Shown here piece after piece: positions 25,545 to 34,993 of a DNA stretch of 64,000 nt. Source of the stretch: Streptomyces sp. NBC_01408 (GTDB lineage: Bacteria > Actinomycetota > Actinomycetes > Streptomycetales > Streptomycetaceae); NCBI RefSeq assembly GCF_026340255.1, contig NZ_JAPEPJ010000001.1, forward strand, positions 4,023,001 to 4,087,000, written 5' to 3'. Each line of letters opens with the position of its first letter. The first letter of the stretch is position 1. The translations under genes and the position numbers were made by a program. Under the pieces are notes generated by a model, which saw nothing but the letters and a program-made list of their open reading frames with translations, did no database searches and was not told the DNA's origin.

Positions 25545-27224
25545 CTAAGCGTCGTACACGTCCGCCTTGCGCGGTGAGGGCTCCTGGATGAGGCCGCTCA
25601 TGATCGAGGACCGGTTGGTGAAGCGGTCGGTGTCGACGCCGTTCTCCTCCAGGACCTTGAAGGTGGCGGCGTGCACCGACCTCAGGACCGGGGCCACGGT
25701 GCGCAGCGCGTCGTCCGCCATGAAGCGGTGGCGCCACATCGAGCCGGCCCACACGTGGCGCAGGCCGAACGGCTCGGGCAGGACCAGCTTGCCGCCGAAG
25801 AAGTCGAGGATCGGCGGGAACCAGCTCAGCGGGGCCCGTACGGCGAGGCGTACGACCTCCTGCGCGTCCACCAGCGGCAGCCGGCGCTCCACGGTCTCCC
25901 AGAAGCGGATGCTCTTGGGCACCTCCACCACCGGGGCCGCGGACTTCGTGGTGAACAGGCCGTGTACGGGGCCCAGGGCGTGCGCGGTGACGTCCACCCG
26001 CAGCGTCTTGTAGAGCACGGTGACGGTGACCAGCATGTTGATGACGAGCTGGCCGTCCCAGAGCGGGTACTGGATGCCCAGGTAGTGCCGGTTGCCGGCG
26101 CTGAACTGCTGCTCGTTGCAGATCCGGGTGATCTCGTGCGGCTTGATCAGGAAGTTGTCGGTGTTCTCGCCGGTGGGGCGGGCCACCTCGCCGGCGCCCT
26201 CGCCGATCGGGGTGACGATCCAGTGCTGGAGGGCGGCCGCCGGGAAGCCGCCGGTGTGCAGGGGGCCGCGTTCCAGCTTGCGCAGCTGGGTGTCGATCGC
26301 GCGTATGACGTCCCAGCTGCGGAAGGGGTGGATCTCGGCGCCCTCGGTCTTGGGGACGAGCTCTTCGGCCATCTGCCAGCTGCCCCAGCGGGTGCCCATG
26401 CCGAGTATGCCCTTGGGGCCCGCGTAGAAGACGTGGTTGCTGCGGTCCTCGGCGGTCAGCTTGGCGAGCTGGTGGCGCAGGTCCTCGCGGGCCTTCTCGT
26501 CCGGGTTGCCGGGTACCGCCTCCGGGATCTTGGCGCCGATCCCGTCACCGGCCAGCAGCCCGTCCCAGCGGGCGCGCAGGTCGGCGGCGGTGGACTCGCA
26601 GATCCGGCGGGCGAGCAGCCAGCCCAGGGCCGGGGCGATGATCATGCCGCGCAGGTAGAGGCCGAGGAAGCCGGTGAACGGCAGCCTGAACATCAGAACG
26701 GCCGCCACGACGCCCACGCCGACCAGGACCGCGGTGCCGAGCCAGGACGCGTTCTTCTTCTCGGAGGAGGCCAGGCTCTTGCGGAGCTGGAACAGGCCCA
26801 GCCACAGCAGCAGGCCGGGGAGGAAGACCACACCGCAGACGAGCACGATCAGGCGGAGCTTGCCGTCGCGCTCCTTGCGGATGCGGGAGGCGGCCAGGCA
26901 GTGCTCCACGACGGTCTGCGGGTCGGAGCCGAAGGACTGGATGAGCGGCTTGCGGCCGGAGCCGAGGGTGCGGGCCTCGACGGCGCGGCAGAAGGCCTCG
27001 CCGAGGTTGGGCTCGAAGAGGGAGATCTTCGGGGGCTTGACCGTGGCGGGGTGGTTCGCGCTGTTGGCATCGAGGATCTTCGCCAGTTTGGTGTCCTTCC
27101 CGCCGTCGCGGTACGCAGCCGAGGCCAATGCGTTGGTCGCCGCAGTCTGGCCGCCGCCCCCCTGGAGCGGAATCTGCGCCCCGGGCCTGAAGTCGAATCC
27201 GTCGTCCGCCACCGCTGCCCCCAT
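25545..27224 (-). CDS. Large unknown membrane protein (559 aa)
   Basis: Not recognised. The N-terminal 130 residues are soluble (GFDFRPGAQIPLQGGGGQ, NALASAAYRDGGKDTKLAKIL). A membrane cluster follows: LRLIVLVCGVVFLPGLLLWLG, then WLGTAVLVGVGVVAAVLM and LYLRGMIIAPALGWLLA. The long C-terminal half (about 280 residues) is soluble and highly ordered in composition, with GPKGILGMGTRWGSW, RPTGENTDNFLIKPHE and HYLGIQYPLWDGQLVINMLVTV. ATG 27222-27224 is used; a GTG at 27311 would add 29 residues. It converges with the HIT gene and lies downstream of an EF-G-like gene on the same strand. Confidence 0.65.
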   Translation of the reverse strand: MGAAVADDGFDFRPGAQIPLQGGGGQTAATNALASAAYRDGGKDTKLAKILDANSANHPATVKPPKISLFEPNLGEAFCRAVEARTLGSGRKPLIQSFGSDPQTVVEHCLAASRIRKERDGKLRLIVLVCGVVFLPGLLLWLGLFQLRKSLASSEKKNASWLGTAVLVGVGVVAAVLMFRLPFTGFLGLYLRGMIIAPALGWLLARRICESTAADLRARWDGLLAGDGIGAKIPEAVPGNPDEKAREDLRHQLAKLTAEDRSNHVFYAGPKGILGMGTRWGSWQMAEELVPKTEGAEIHPFRSWDVIRAIDTQLRKLERGPLHTGGFPAAALQHWIVTPIGEGAGEVARPTGENTDNFLIKPHEITRICNEQQFSAGNRHYLGIQYPLWDGQLVINMLVTVTVLYKTLRVDVTAHALGPVHGLFTTKSAAPVVEVPKSIRFWETVERRLPLVDAQEVVRLAVRAPLSWFPPILDFFGGKLVLPEPFGLRHVWAGSMWRHRFMADDALRTVAPVLRSVHAATFKVLEENGVDTDRFTNRSSIMSGLIQEPSPRKADVYDA

Positions 27225-27374
27225 CGCTGTGCGTTCGTGCTCTTTTGGTGCGCCGATGAGCCTATCGGCGGATCCCGCCCCATGGTCATGGGACAGGGAA
27301 ATGCCGCCCACCGCAAGCTGGTTGGGTGGGCGGCGGCCGCCGCCCCCTCGGCGGCCTCCGTACGGCTATGCCAA

Positions 27375-29579
27375 CTAGCTTCCTTTCTCCGCCTGTTCGC
27401 GCACCTTCTCCGCGACCTGAGGGGGCATCGGCTCGTGGCGGGCGTAGGACCGGGCGAAGCGGCCGGTGCCGTGCGAGACGGAGCGCAGCTCGATGGCGTA
27501 GCGGCCGATCTCGATCTCGGGGATCTCGGCCCGGACCCGGGTCCGCCCGGATCCGGCCTGCTCGGTGCCCACGACGCGGCCGCGGCGGCCGGCGAGGTCG
27601 CTCATGACGGGGCCGACGTACTCGTCGGGCACCAGGACGGAGAGCTCGGCGACGGGTTCGAGGAGGTGGATGGCGGCCTCGGCGGCGGCCTCGCGCAGGG
27701 CGAGGGCGCCTGCGGTCTGGAAGGCGGCGTCGGAGGAGTCCACCGAGTGGGCCTTGCCGTCGAGGAGGGTGATGCGCACGTCGACCAGCGGGTAGCCGGC
27801 CGAGACCCCGCGGGCGGCCTGGGCGCGTACGCCCTTCTCCACGGACGGGATGAACTGCCGGGGCACGGAGCCGCCGACGACCTTGTCGACGAACTCGACT
27901 CCGCTGCCGGGCGGGAGCGGCTCGACCTCGATCTCGCAGATCGCGAACTGGCCGTGGCCGCCGGACTGTTTGACGTGGCGGCCGCGTCCGGCGGCCTTGG
28001 CGCCGAAGGTCTCGCGCAGGCTCACCTTGTGCGGTACGGGGTCCACCTGGACCCCGTAGCGGGTGCGCAGCCGCTCCAGGGCGACGTCCTGGTGGGCCTC
28101 GCCGAGGCACCACAGGACGACCTGGTGGGTGTGCGGGTTCTGCTCCAGCCGCATGGTGGGGTCCTCGGCGACCAGCCGGGCCAGGCCCTGGGAGAGCTTG
28201 TCCTCGTCGGCCTTGCTGTGGGCCTCGATGGCGAGGGGGAGCAGCGGGTCGGGCATGGTCCAGGGCTCCATCAGGAGCGGGTCGTCCTTGGCGGAGAGGG
28301 TGTCGCCCGTCTCGGCGCGGGTGAGTTTGGCCACGCAGGCGAGGTCGCCGGCGATGCACCGGGTGAGGGTGCGCTGCTGTTTGCCGAAGGGAGAGCTGAG
28401 GGCGCCGATCCGCTCGTCGACATCGTGGTCCTCGTGCCCGCGGTCGGCGAGCCCGTGCCCGGAGACGTGGACGGTCTCCTCGGGGCGCAGGGTGCCGGAG
28501 AAGACGCGGACGAGGGAGACGCGGCCGACGTAGGGGTCGGAGGAGGTCTTGACGACCTCGGCGAGCAGGGGGCCGTCGGGGTCGCAGGTGACTTCGGGGC
28601 GGGCGGCGCCGTCGGGGGCGGTGACGGTGACGGGGGCGCGTTCCAGCGGGGTGGGGAAGCCGCCGGTGACCAGTTCGAGGAGTTCCACGGTGCCGAGGCC
28701 CTGACGGGCCCCGTCGGTGGCGGGTGCGGCCATCAGGACGGGGTGGAAGGTGCCGCGGGCGACGGCGCGCTCCAGGTCGTCGACGAGGGTCTTGAGGTCG
28801 ATGTCCTCGCCGCCGAGGTAGCGGTCCATGAGGCCCTCGTCCTCGCTCTCGGCGATGATCCCCTCGATGAGGCGGGACCGGGCGGCGGTGATGAGGTCGA
28901 GCTCCGCGGGGTCCGGTTCGCGTTCGGTGCGTTCCCCGGAGGCGTACTCGTAGACCCGCTGGGAGAGCAGGCCGAGCAGGCCGGTGACGGGGGAGTGGCC
29001 GTCGGCGGCGGCCGGTCCGTGCAGGGGGAGGTACAGCGGGACGACGGCGTCGGGGTCCTCCGCGCCGAAGATCTCGCCGCAGACGGTGGCCATCTGGGTG
29101 TAGTCGGCGCGGGCCGCCTCCAGGTGGGTGACGACGATGGCACGGGGCATGCCGACGGCCTCGCACTCGTCCCAGACCATGCGGGTGGCCCCGGAGAGGC
29201 CTTCGGCGCCGTCCGCGGCCGAGACGACGAAAAGGGCCGCGTCCGCTGCGCGCAGACCGGCCCTGAGTTCCCCGACGAAGTCGGCGTATCCGGGGGTGTC
29301 CAGAATGTTGATCTTGATTCCGCCCCATTCGACGGGGACGAGGGAGAGCTGGACGGAGCGCTGTCGCCGGTGCTCGATCTCGTCGTAGTCCGAGACGGTG
29401 GCGCCGTCCTCGACCCGGCCCGCCCGGTTGACCGCGCCCGCGGTCAGGGCGAGGGCCTCGACCAGCGTGGTCTTGCCGGATCCGCTGTGGCCGACCAGCA
29501 CGACGTTCCGTACGGAGGACGGTCGGTCGGCCGTCAGTGCCCTGCCGGCGGCTCCGGCTTGGTGAGATGTGGCTCCCAT
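27375..29579 (-). CDS. Elongation factor G-like GTPase (EF-G2)
   Basis: 734-residue translational-type GTPase. G1 GHSGSGKTT, G3 DTPGYADF and a variant G4 THLEAARAD in place of the usual NKxD mark it as the actinobacterial EF-G2 branch and not the house translocase. The sequence continues through domain II (RVSLVRVFSGTLRPEETV), domain IV (GRGRHVKQSGGHGQFAICEI) and domain V (LEPVAELSVLVPDEYVGPVMSDL). Its role in translation is unproven. It starts at the ATG at 29577-29579 and is divergent from the PIP synthase gene. Confidence 0.88.
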   Translation of the reverse strand: MGATSHQAGAAGRALTADRPSSVRNVVLVGHSGSGKTTLVEALALTAGAVNRAGRVEDGATVSDYDEIEHRRQRSVQLSLVPVEWGGIKINILDTPGYADFVGELRAGLRAADAALFVVSAADGAEGLSGATRMVWDECEAVGMPRAIVVTHLEAARADYTQMATVCGEIFGAEDPDAVVPLYLPLHGPAAADGHSPVTGLLGLLSQRVYEYASGERTEREPDPAELDLITAARSRLIEGIIAESEDEGLMDRYLGGEDIDLKTLVDDLERAVARGTFHPVLMAAPATDGARQGLGTVELLELVTGGFPTPLERAPVTVTAPDGAARPEVTCDPDGPLLAEVVKTSSDPYVGRVSLVRVFSGTLRPEETVHVSGHGLADRGHEDHDVDERIGALSSPFGKQQRTLTRCIAGDLACVAKLTRAETGDTLSAKDDPLLMEPWTMPDPLLPLAIEAHSKADEDKLSQGLARLVAEDPTMRLEQNPHTHQVVLWCLGEAHQDVALERLRTRYGVQVDPVPHKVSLRETFGAKAAGRGRHVKQSGGHGQFAICEIEVEPLPPGSGVEFVDKVVGGSVPRQFIPSVEKGVRAQAARGVSAGYPLVDVRITLLDGKAHSVDSSDAAFQTAGALALREAAAEAAIHLLEPVAELSVLVPDEYVGPVMSDLAGRRGRVVGTEQAGSGRTRVRAEIPEIEIGRYAIELRSVSHGTGRFARSYARHEPMPPQVAEKVREQAEKGS

Positions 29580-29847
29580 GGTTCTCGTGCCTCCCGGTGG
29601 TGACGGTGAGGAGGGTTCCGTCGAAGAGGAATACGCGGTTCTTTGAGCTTTGCACTGGTGTCACACCGCGTCCATACGTCGTACCGGTGGCGTACCGGAG
29701 ACCGCCCGGGGGCGGTCCGTGACGTGAAGTACGTCTTACGCGGCACGAACCGGTGGGTGCGCGGCGTCCGGGCGGCGGCGTGCTGGCTACGATGGGCCAG
29801 CCGGTGGCCGTGGTGGCCGTGCGGCCCAGCGACCCTCCGGGAAGGCC

Positions 29848-30513
29848 ATGCTGAACAAGTACGCGCGTGCATTCTTCACGCGTGTTCTCACGCCATTCGC
29901 CGCATTTCTGCTCCGGCGGGGGGTGAGCCCGGACGCGGTCACCCTGATCGGCACGGCCGGAGTGGTGGCGGGAGCGCTGGTCTTCTTCCCCCGGGGCGAG
30001 TTCTTCTGGGGCACGATCACCATCACCCTCTTCGTCTTCTCCGACCTGGTGGACGGGAACATGGCCCGCCAGGCCGGTGTCTCCAGCCGGTGGGGGGCCT
30101 TCCTCGACTCCACCCTCGACCGGGTGGCCGACGCGGCGATCTTCGGAGGACTCGCACTCTGGTACGCCGGCTCCGGCAACGACAACGTGCTCTGCGCGGT
30201 GACGATCTTCTGCCTGGCCAGCGGCCAGGTGGTCTCGTACACGAAGGCGCGCGGGGAGTCGATCGGGCTGCCGGTGGCCGTCAACGGGCTCATCGAGCGG
30301 GCCGAGCGGCTGGTGATCTCGCTGGTCGCGGCCGGCCTGTCCGGGCTCCAGACCTTCGGGGTGCCGTCCTGGATCGGGGTGCTCCTGCCGATCGCCCTGT
30401 GGATCGTGGCGGTCGGCTCGCTGGTCACGCTGATCCAGCGGGTGGTCACCGTACGACGTGAGTCGGCCGAGGCCGACGCGGCCGCGGCCGCCGCCGAAGG
30501 GGGCGCCGCCTGA
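29848..30513 (+). CDS. pgsA: Phosphatidylinositol phosphate synthase (CDP-alcohol phosphatidyltransferase)
   Basis: 221-residue membrane enzyme with about six spans. The CDP-alcohol phosphatidyltransferase signature is complete: D66, D69-G70, A73-R74, G83, D87 and D91 (DLVDGNMAR...GAFLDSTLD). In actinobacteria such enzymes, next to an acyltransferase and PimA, join CDP-diacylglycerol and inositol phosphate; that assignment rests on the neighbours. The tail is Ala/Glu-rich. ATG 29848 follows GGGAAGG. Its stop overlaps the next start (TGATG). Confidence 0.85.
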   Translation: MLNKYARAFFTRVLTPFAAFLLRRGVSPDAVTLIGTAGVVAGALVFFPRGEFFWGTITITLFVFSDLVDGNMARQAGVSSRWGAFLDSTLDRVADAAIFGGLALWYAGSGNDNVLCAVTIFCLASGQVVSYTKARGESIGLPVAVNGLIERAERLVISLVAAGLSGLQTFGVPSWIGVLLPIALWIVAVGSLVTLIQRVVTVRRESAEADAAAAAAEGGAA

Positions 30514-31424
30514 TGGGCAAGGCACAGGACAAGCTGGTCGACGGGCTCTACGGGCTCGGCTGGGCCGGCGTCAAGAAGCTCCCCGAGCCCGCGGCGGTGG
30601 CCCTCGGCCGCCGGATCGCCGACTTCGCGTGGAAGCGGCGCGGCAAGAGCGTGCTGCGGCTGGAGTCCAATCTGGCCCGGGTGGTGCCGGACGCGGGTCC
30701 GGAGCGGCTGCGCGAGCTGTCGCAGGCGGGCATGCGCTCGTACATGCGGTACTGGATGGAGTCCTTCCGGCTGCCGACCATGGACCCGCGGCGGTTCGGC
30801 GTGGACGTCGAGATGAAGGACGACCACATCCTGCGCGAGGCCCTGGCCTCCGGGCGCGGGGTCGTCGTCGCCCTGCCGCACCTGGCCAACTGGGACCTCG
30901 CCGGGGCCTGGGCCATCGGCCACATCGGCGTGCCGTTCACCACGGTCGCCGAGCGGCTCAAGCCCGAGAGCCTCTACGACCGCTTCGTGGCCTACCGCGA
31001 GAGCCTGGGCATGGAGGTGCTGCCGCACAGCGGGGGCGCCGCCTTCGGCACCCTCGCCCGCAGGCTCCGCTCCGGCGGCCTGGTCTGCCTGGTCGCGGAC
31101 CGGGACCTGTCGGCCTCCGGGGTCGAGGTGGACTTCTTCGGCTCCACGGCGCGCATGCCGGCCGGGCCGGCGCTGCTGGCCCAGCAGACGGGGGCGGTCC
31201 TGCTCCCGGCGACCCTCTACTACGGGGACACGCCGAAGATGTACGGCCGCATCCACCCCGAGGTGGAGGTGCCGAAGACCGGTACCCGGACCGAGAAGAC
31301 CACGGTCATGACCCAGGCCGTCGCGGACGCCTTCGCGTGGGGCATCGCCGAGCACCCGGAGGACTGGCACATGCTGCAGCGGCTGTGGCTGGACGATCTG
31401 ACCGACCAGGGGGAGCGCCCGTAG
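30513..31424 (+). CDS. Phosphatidylinositol mannoside acyltransferase
   Basis: 303-residue lysophospholipid/lauroyl acyltransferase family protein, expected to acylate the mannose of phosphatidylinositol mannosides at the inner membrane face. The catalytic H-x4-D motif is in VALPHLANWDLAGAWA, followed by CLVADRDLSASGVEVDFFGS. No strong membrane span, so it is peripheral. Its ATG overlaps the PIP synthase stop and its stop overlaps the pimA GTG by one base (TAGTG). The three genes form a coupled operon for PIM synthesis. Confidence 0.88.
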   Translation: MGKAQDKLVDGLYGLGWAGVKKLPEPAAVALGRRIADFAWKRRGKSVLRLESNLARVVPDAGPERLRELSQAGMRSYMRYWMESFRLPTMDPRRFGVDVEMKDDHILREALASGRGVVVALPHLANWDLAGAWAIGHIGVPFTTVAERLKPESLYDRFVAYRESLGMEVLPHSGGAAFGTLARRLRSGGLVCLVADRDLSASGVEVDFFGSTARMPAGPALLAQQTGAVLLPATLYYGDTPKMYGRIHPEVEVPKTGTRTEKTTVMTQAVADAFAWGIAEHPEDWHMLQRLWLDDLTDQGERP

Positions 31425-32587
31425 TGAAGATCGGCATCGTGTGCCCGTACTCGTGGGACGTGCCCGGCGGCGTCCAGTTCCACATCCGGGACCTGGCGGA
31501 GCACCTGATCCGGCTCGGCCACGAGGTGTCGGTACTGGCCCCGGCGGACGACGAGACCCCGCTGCCGCCGTACGTGGTCTCGGCGGGGCGGGCGGTGCCG
31601 GTGCCGTACAACGGCTCGGTGGCCCGGCTGAACTTCGGCTTCCTCTCGGCGGCCAGGGTGCGGCGCTGGCTGCACGACGGCACCTTCGACGTGATCCACA
31701 TCCACGAGCCCGCCGCGCCCTCGCTGGGGCTGCTGTCCTGCTGGGCGGCGCAGGGGCCGATCGTGGCCACCTTCCACACCTCGAACCCGAGGTCGCGGGC
31801 GATGATCGCCGCGTACCCGATCCTCCAGCCGGCGCTGGAGAAGATCAGCGCGCGGATCGCCGTGAGCGAGTACGCGCGGCGCACGCTGGTGGAGCACCTC
31901 GGCGGGGACGCAGTGGTGATCCCGAACGGCGTGGACGTGGGATTCTTCGCGTCGGCCGAGCCCAAGGCGGAGTGGGGCGGGCAGACGCTCGGCTTCATCG
32001 GCCGCATCGACGAGCCGCGCAAGGGCCTGCCGGTGCTGATGGCGGCCTTCCCGAAGATCGTGGAGGCCTGCCCGGAGGTACGGCTGCTGGTAGCGGGCCG
32101 CGGTGACGAGGAGGAGGCGGCGGCCTCCCTCCCGGTGGACCTCCGCTCCCGGGTCGAGTTCCTTGGCATGGTCTCGGACGAGGACAAGGCACGGCTGCTG
32201 CGCAGCGTGGACGTGTACGTCGCCCCGAACACGGGCGGCGAGAGCTTCGGCATCATCCTCGTCGAGGCCCTGTCGGCGGGCGCGACGGTACTGGCCTCGG
32301 ACCTGGACGCCTTCGCCCAGGTGCTCGACCAGGGCGGGGCGGGCGAACTCTTCACGAACGAGGACCCCGACGCGCTGGCGGCGGCGGCCATCGGTCTGCT
32401 GCGCGACCCGGCCCGGCGGACGGAACTGAGCGCGCGCGGCTCGGCGCACGTGCGCCGCTTCGACTGGTCCACGGTCGGGGCGGACATCCTGGCCGTCTAC
32501 GAGACCGTCACGGACGGCGCGGCGGCGGTGGCCGCCGACGAACGCGTGCCGCTCCGCACCCGCCTCGGCTTCTCCCGGGACGCCTGA
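31424..32587 (+). CDS. pimA: Phosphatidylinositol alpha-mannosyltransferase PimA
   Basis: 387-residue GT4 glycosyltransferase transferring the first mannose from GDP-mannose to phosphatidylinositol on the cytosolic face of the membrane. The N-terminal Rossmann half starts KIGIVCPYSWDVPGGVQFH with HIHEPAAPSLGLL and TFHTS. The C-terminal half holds GFIGRIDEPRKGLP and the nucleotide-sugar motif NTGGESFGIILVEALSAG. The GTG start overlaps the acyltransferase stop, so translation is coupled. The sequence is complete and typical. Confidence 0.9.
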   Translation: MKIGIVCPYSWDVPGGVQFHIRDLAEHLIRLGHEVSVLAPADDETPLPPYVVSAGRAVPVPYNGSVARLNFGFLSAARVRRWLHDGTFDVIHIHEPAAPSLGLLSCWAAQGPIVATFHTSNPRSRAMIAAYPILQPALEKISARIAVSEYARRTLVEHLGGDAVVIPNGVDVGFFASAEPKAEWGGQTLGFIGRIDEPRKGLPVLMAAFPKIVEACPEVRLLVAGRGDEEEAAASLPVDLRSRVEFLGMVSDEDKARLLRSVDVYVAPNTGGESFGIILVEALSAGATVLASDLDAFAQVLDQGGAGELFTNEDPDALAAAAIGLLRDPARRTELSARGSAHVRRFDWSTVGADILAVYETVTDGAAAVAADERVPLRTRLGFSRDA

Positions 32588-32602
32588 GCCACCGGACACC
32601 CC

Positions 32603-33172
32603 CTAGTGCTGTGACCGGAAAGGTCCACCGGGTCGCCCGCCGGGGGTGACGGCCACCTCATGGACCGTGCCGTCCGCGGTCGTCACCCGGATCCGGTCGG
32701 GCGCCGTCCACACGGCCTCGCGCAGTTCCCCGGCGTCGCCGTCGAAGGAGCCGACCCGCCAGCGGCGTTCCAGGGGCCAGGTCCCCTGGTGGACGTAGAC
32801 GTACCAGACCGGGTCGATCACGGCGCCCTCCGCGACGACCAGCCGCCGGTCGTCGCGGCCCGGCGCGGACAGGCGCAGGCTCTCCTCCCCGGCCCCGCCG
32901 AGCAGCAGGAGGAACGGAGAGGCGAACGCCAGCAGGACCGCCGTCACACCAAGGGCGACGATCGCGCCCCGGCGCGGCCCGCCCGCGCGCAGGCCGAGCA
33001 GGGCGGCTCCGCCCAGCGTGCCCAGGGACAGCCAGCCGAGCAGCAGCGGGTGCCCGGTCGCCTCGGCCGCCAGGACCAGCGCGCCGTCGGCCGAGCCCAT
33101 CGCCCCGACCGTGAGGCAGGCCATGGCGGTCAGCAGCAGGAACAGGGCCAGCGGCCCGCGTATGCGTGTCAT
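32603..33172 (-). CDS. Unknown membrane protein
   Basis: 189-residue protein with four hydrophobic segments in its first 100 residues (for example GPLALFLLLTAMACLTVGAM and GAIVALGVTAVLLAFASPFL), followed by a soluble domain with PVWYVYVHQGTWPLERRW and an ordered beta-rich end. The domain is not recognised. ATG 33170-33172 is preferred over 33196 because GGGGAAG lies 9 bp upstream. It is the only minus-strand gene in this stretch and converges with pimA. Confidence 0.6.
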   Translation of the reverse strand: MTRIRGPLALFLLLTAMACLTVGAMGSADGALVLAAEATGHPLLLGWLSLGTLGGAALLGLRAGGPRRGAIVALGVTAVLLAFASPFLLLLGGAGEESLRLSAPGRDDRRLVVAEGAVIDPVWYVYVHQGTWPLERRWRVGSFDGDAGELREAVWTAPDRIRVTTADGTVHEVAVTPGGRPGGPFRSQH

Positions 33173-33289
33173 CGTCCACTTCCCCCGGGTGGCCATCGGG
33201 TGCGCAGACTAGGCGGTCCCTTTCGGATCTTGCCGGTCGGGCCCGCGGTCCGCGCGGGCAGGGTCGAGCGGGCGGTCCGTCCCACCGGG

Positions 33290-33295
33290 TAGGGT
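33290..33295 (+). promoter_or_regulatory. Candidate -10 element, leaderless gene
   Basis: TAGGGT ends 8 bp before the GTG at 33304 with no ribosome binding site between; fits a leaderless transcript. Confidence 0.35.
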
Positions 33296-33303
33296 CGCGC
33301 AGC

Positions 33304-33846
33304 GTGATCGAAACCCTTGTCTGGATCGCCCTGGCTCTCGGAGTCATCGGGGTCTACCTCAGCTGGACCGCCGGCCGGCTCGACCGGCTGCACTCGCGGA
33401 TGGACGCCGCCCGGGCAGCGCTCGACGCCCAGCTCGTACGGCGGGCCTCCGTCGTGGTGGAGGTCGCCGCCTCCGGGGTGCTCGACCCCGCCTCCTCCCT
33501 GGTGCTGTACGAGGCCGCGCACGCGGCCCGGCAGGCCGAGGAGGAGAACCGTGAGGTCGCCGAGAGCGAGCTCAGCCAGGCGCTGCGGGCGGTGTTCGCC
33601 GACACGGACCAGGTCGAGGTGCTCAAGGCGGCTCCCGGCGGGGCGGAGGCCACCGAGGAGCTGGCCGCGGCCGTCCGCCGGGTGCCCATGGCACGCCGCT
33701 TCCACAACGACGCCGTACGGGCCGCCCGCGCCCTGCGCCGGCACCGCAAGGTGCGCTGGTTCCGGCTGGCCGGACACGCCCCCTTCCCGCTCGCCTTCGA
33801 AATGGACGACGAGCCTCCGGCGGACCTGGCCGAGCGCCCGGTCTAG
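33304..33846 (+). CDS. LemA-like membrane-anchored helical protein
   Basis: 180-residue protein: an N-terminal membrane helix (about 2-20), then a long, mainly helical region with [20 protein letters not shown] and [17 protein letters not shown]. The helix/basic pattern resembles LemA proteins (which share a QLxRR motif, here [10 protein letters not shown]), but similarity is distant. Function unknown. The start is the GTG at 33304 at leaderless spacing. The stop codon lies inside the left arm of a long terminator. Confidence 0.6.
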   Translation: MIETLVWIALALGVIGVYLSWTAGRLDRLHSRMDAARAALDAQLVRRASVVVEVAASGVLDPASSLVLYEAAHAARQAEEENREVAESELSQALRAVFADTDQVEVLKAAPGGAEATEELAAAVRRVPMARRFHNDAVRAARALRRHRKVRWFRLAGHAPFPLAFEMDDEPPADLAERPV

Positions 33847-33907
33847 ACGAGTCAGTCCGAAGTGGCGTCGTCCGCCCGCAGGCGCCACTTCGGACTCACT
33901 CGTCTAG
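33843..33907 (+). terminator. Long terminator hairpin
   Basis: Two stem parts, 33843-33852 with 33898-33907 (10 bp) and 33854-33867 with 33883-33896 (14 bp), joined by one C-C mismatch. This makes a 24-bp interrupted stem with a 15-nt loop. It isolates pdxS from the upstream gene. Confidence 0.8.
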
Positions 33908-34067
33908 GAGCTTCCGTTCGGATTGCGAGGGGCCGGTCCAGTGCCGCGGGGGACAAGTGAAGAGGCCACCGGCTCCACATTGGCCCTTGCTGTGGACTGG
34001 TCGGTGGGGTTTCCTCAGCCGAGTAGTACCCGTCTCCCTTTCGAGTTCCCTTCGAGTGAGGTCATCC

Positions 34068-34985
34068 GTGAGCACGCTTCCCACCTCCCCCCAGTCCGCT
34101 GAGTCGGCCATCGGCACCTCGCGCGTCAAGCGCGGCATGGCCGAGCAGCTCAAGGGCGGCGTGATCATGGACGTGGTCAACGCCGAGCAGGCGAAGATCG
34201 CCGAGGACGCCGGCGCCGTGGCCGTCATGGCCCTGGAGCGGGTTCCGGCCGACATCCGCAAGGACGGCGGGGTCGCCCGCATGTCCGACCCGAACATGAT
34301 CGAAGAGATCATCGAGGCCGTCTCCATCCCGGTCATGGCCAAGTCCCGCATCGGGCACTTCGTCGAGGCCCAGGTCTTGCAGTCCCTCGGCGTCGACTAC
34401 ATCGACGAGTCCGAGGTCCTGACCCCGGCCGACGAGGTCAACCACTCCGACAAGTGGGCGTTCACCACCCCCTTCGTCTGTGGCGCCACCAACCTGGGCG
34501 AGGCCCTGCGCCGCATCGCCGAGGGTGCGGCCATGATCCGCTCCAAGGGCGAGGCCGGTACCGGCAACGTGGTCGAGGCCGTCCGTCACCTGCGCCAGAT
34601 CAAGAACGAGATCGCCCGCCTTCGCGGCTACGACAACAACGAGCTGTACGCCGCCGCCAAGGAGCTGCGCGCCCCGTACGAGCTCGTCAAGGAGGTCGCC
34701 GAGCTCGGCAAGCTCCCGGTCGTGCTGTTCTCCGCCGGTGGCGTGGCCACCCCGGCCGACGCCGCGCTGATGCGCCAGCTCGGTGCCGAGGGCGTCTTCG
34801 TCGGCTCCGGCATCTTCAAGTCCGGCGACCCGGCCAAGCGCGCCGCCGCCATCGTGAAGGCCACCACCTTCTACGACGACCCGAAGATCATCGCGGACGC
34901 CTCCCGCAACCTGGGCGAGGCCATGGTCGGCATCAACTGCGACACCCTGCCCGAGGCCGAGCGCTACGCCAACCGCGGCTGGTAG
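34068..34985 (+). CDS. pdxS: Pyridoxal 5'-phosphate synthase subunit PdxS
   Basis: 305-residue (beta/alpha)8 enzyme that builds PLP directly from ribose 5-phosphate, glyceraldehyde 3-phosphate and PdxT-supplied ammonia. Typical landmarks: [17 protein letters not shown] at the start of the barrel (substrate-lysine region), the second reactive lysine in [19 protein letters not shown], and the C-terminal [19 protein letters not shown] 34068 is the first start with PdxS character after a 160-bp leader. pdxT follows after 8 bp, so the two subunits are co-made. Confidence 0.96.
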   Translation: MSTLPTSPQSAESAIGTSRVKRGMAEQLKGGVIMDVVNAEQAKIAEDAGAVAVMALERVPADIRKDGGVARMSDPNMIEEIIEAVSIPVMAKSRIGHFVEAQVLQSLGVDYIDESEVLTPADEVNHSDKWAFTTPFVCGATNLGEALRRIAEGAAMIRSKGEAGTGNVVEAVRHLRQIKNEIARLRGYDNNELYAAAKELRAPYELVKEVAELGKLPVVLFSAGGVATPADAALMRQLGAEGVFVGSGIFKSGDPAKRAAAIVKATTFYDDPKIIADASRNLGEAMVGINCDTLPEAERYANRGW

Positions 34986-34993
34986 TCGTCACC

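Noticed and set aside
25671..29603. 1310-codon plus-strand frame
   Set aside because: Entirely antisense to the 559-residue membrane protein and EF-G2 genes and without any recognisable motif; a product of GC-skewed codon use.
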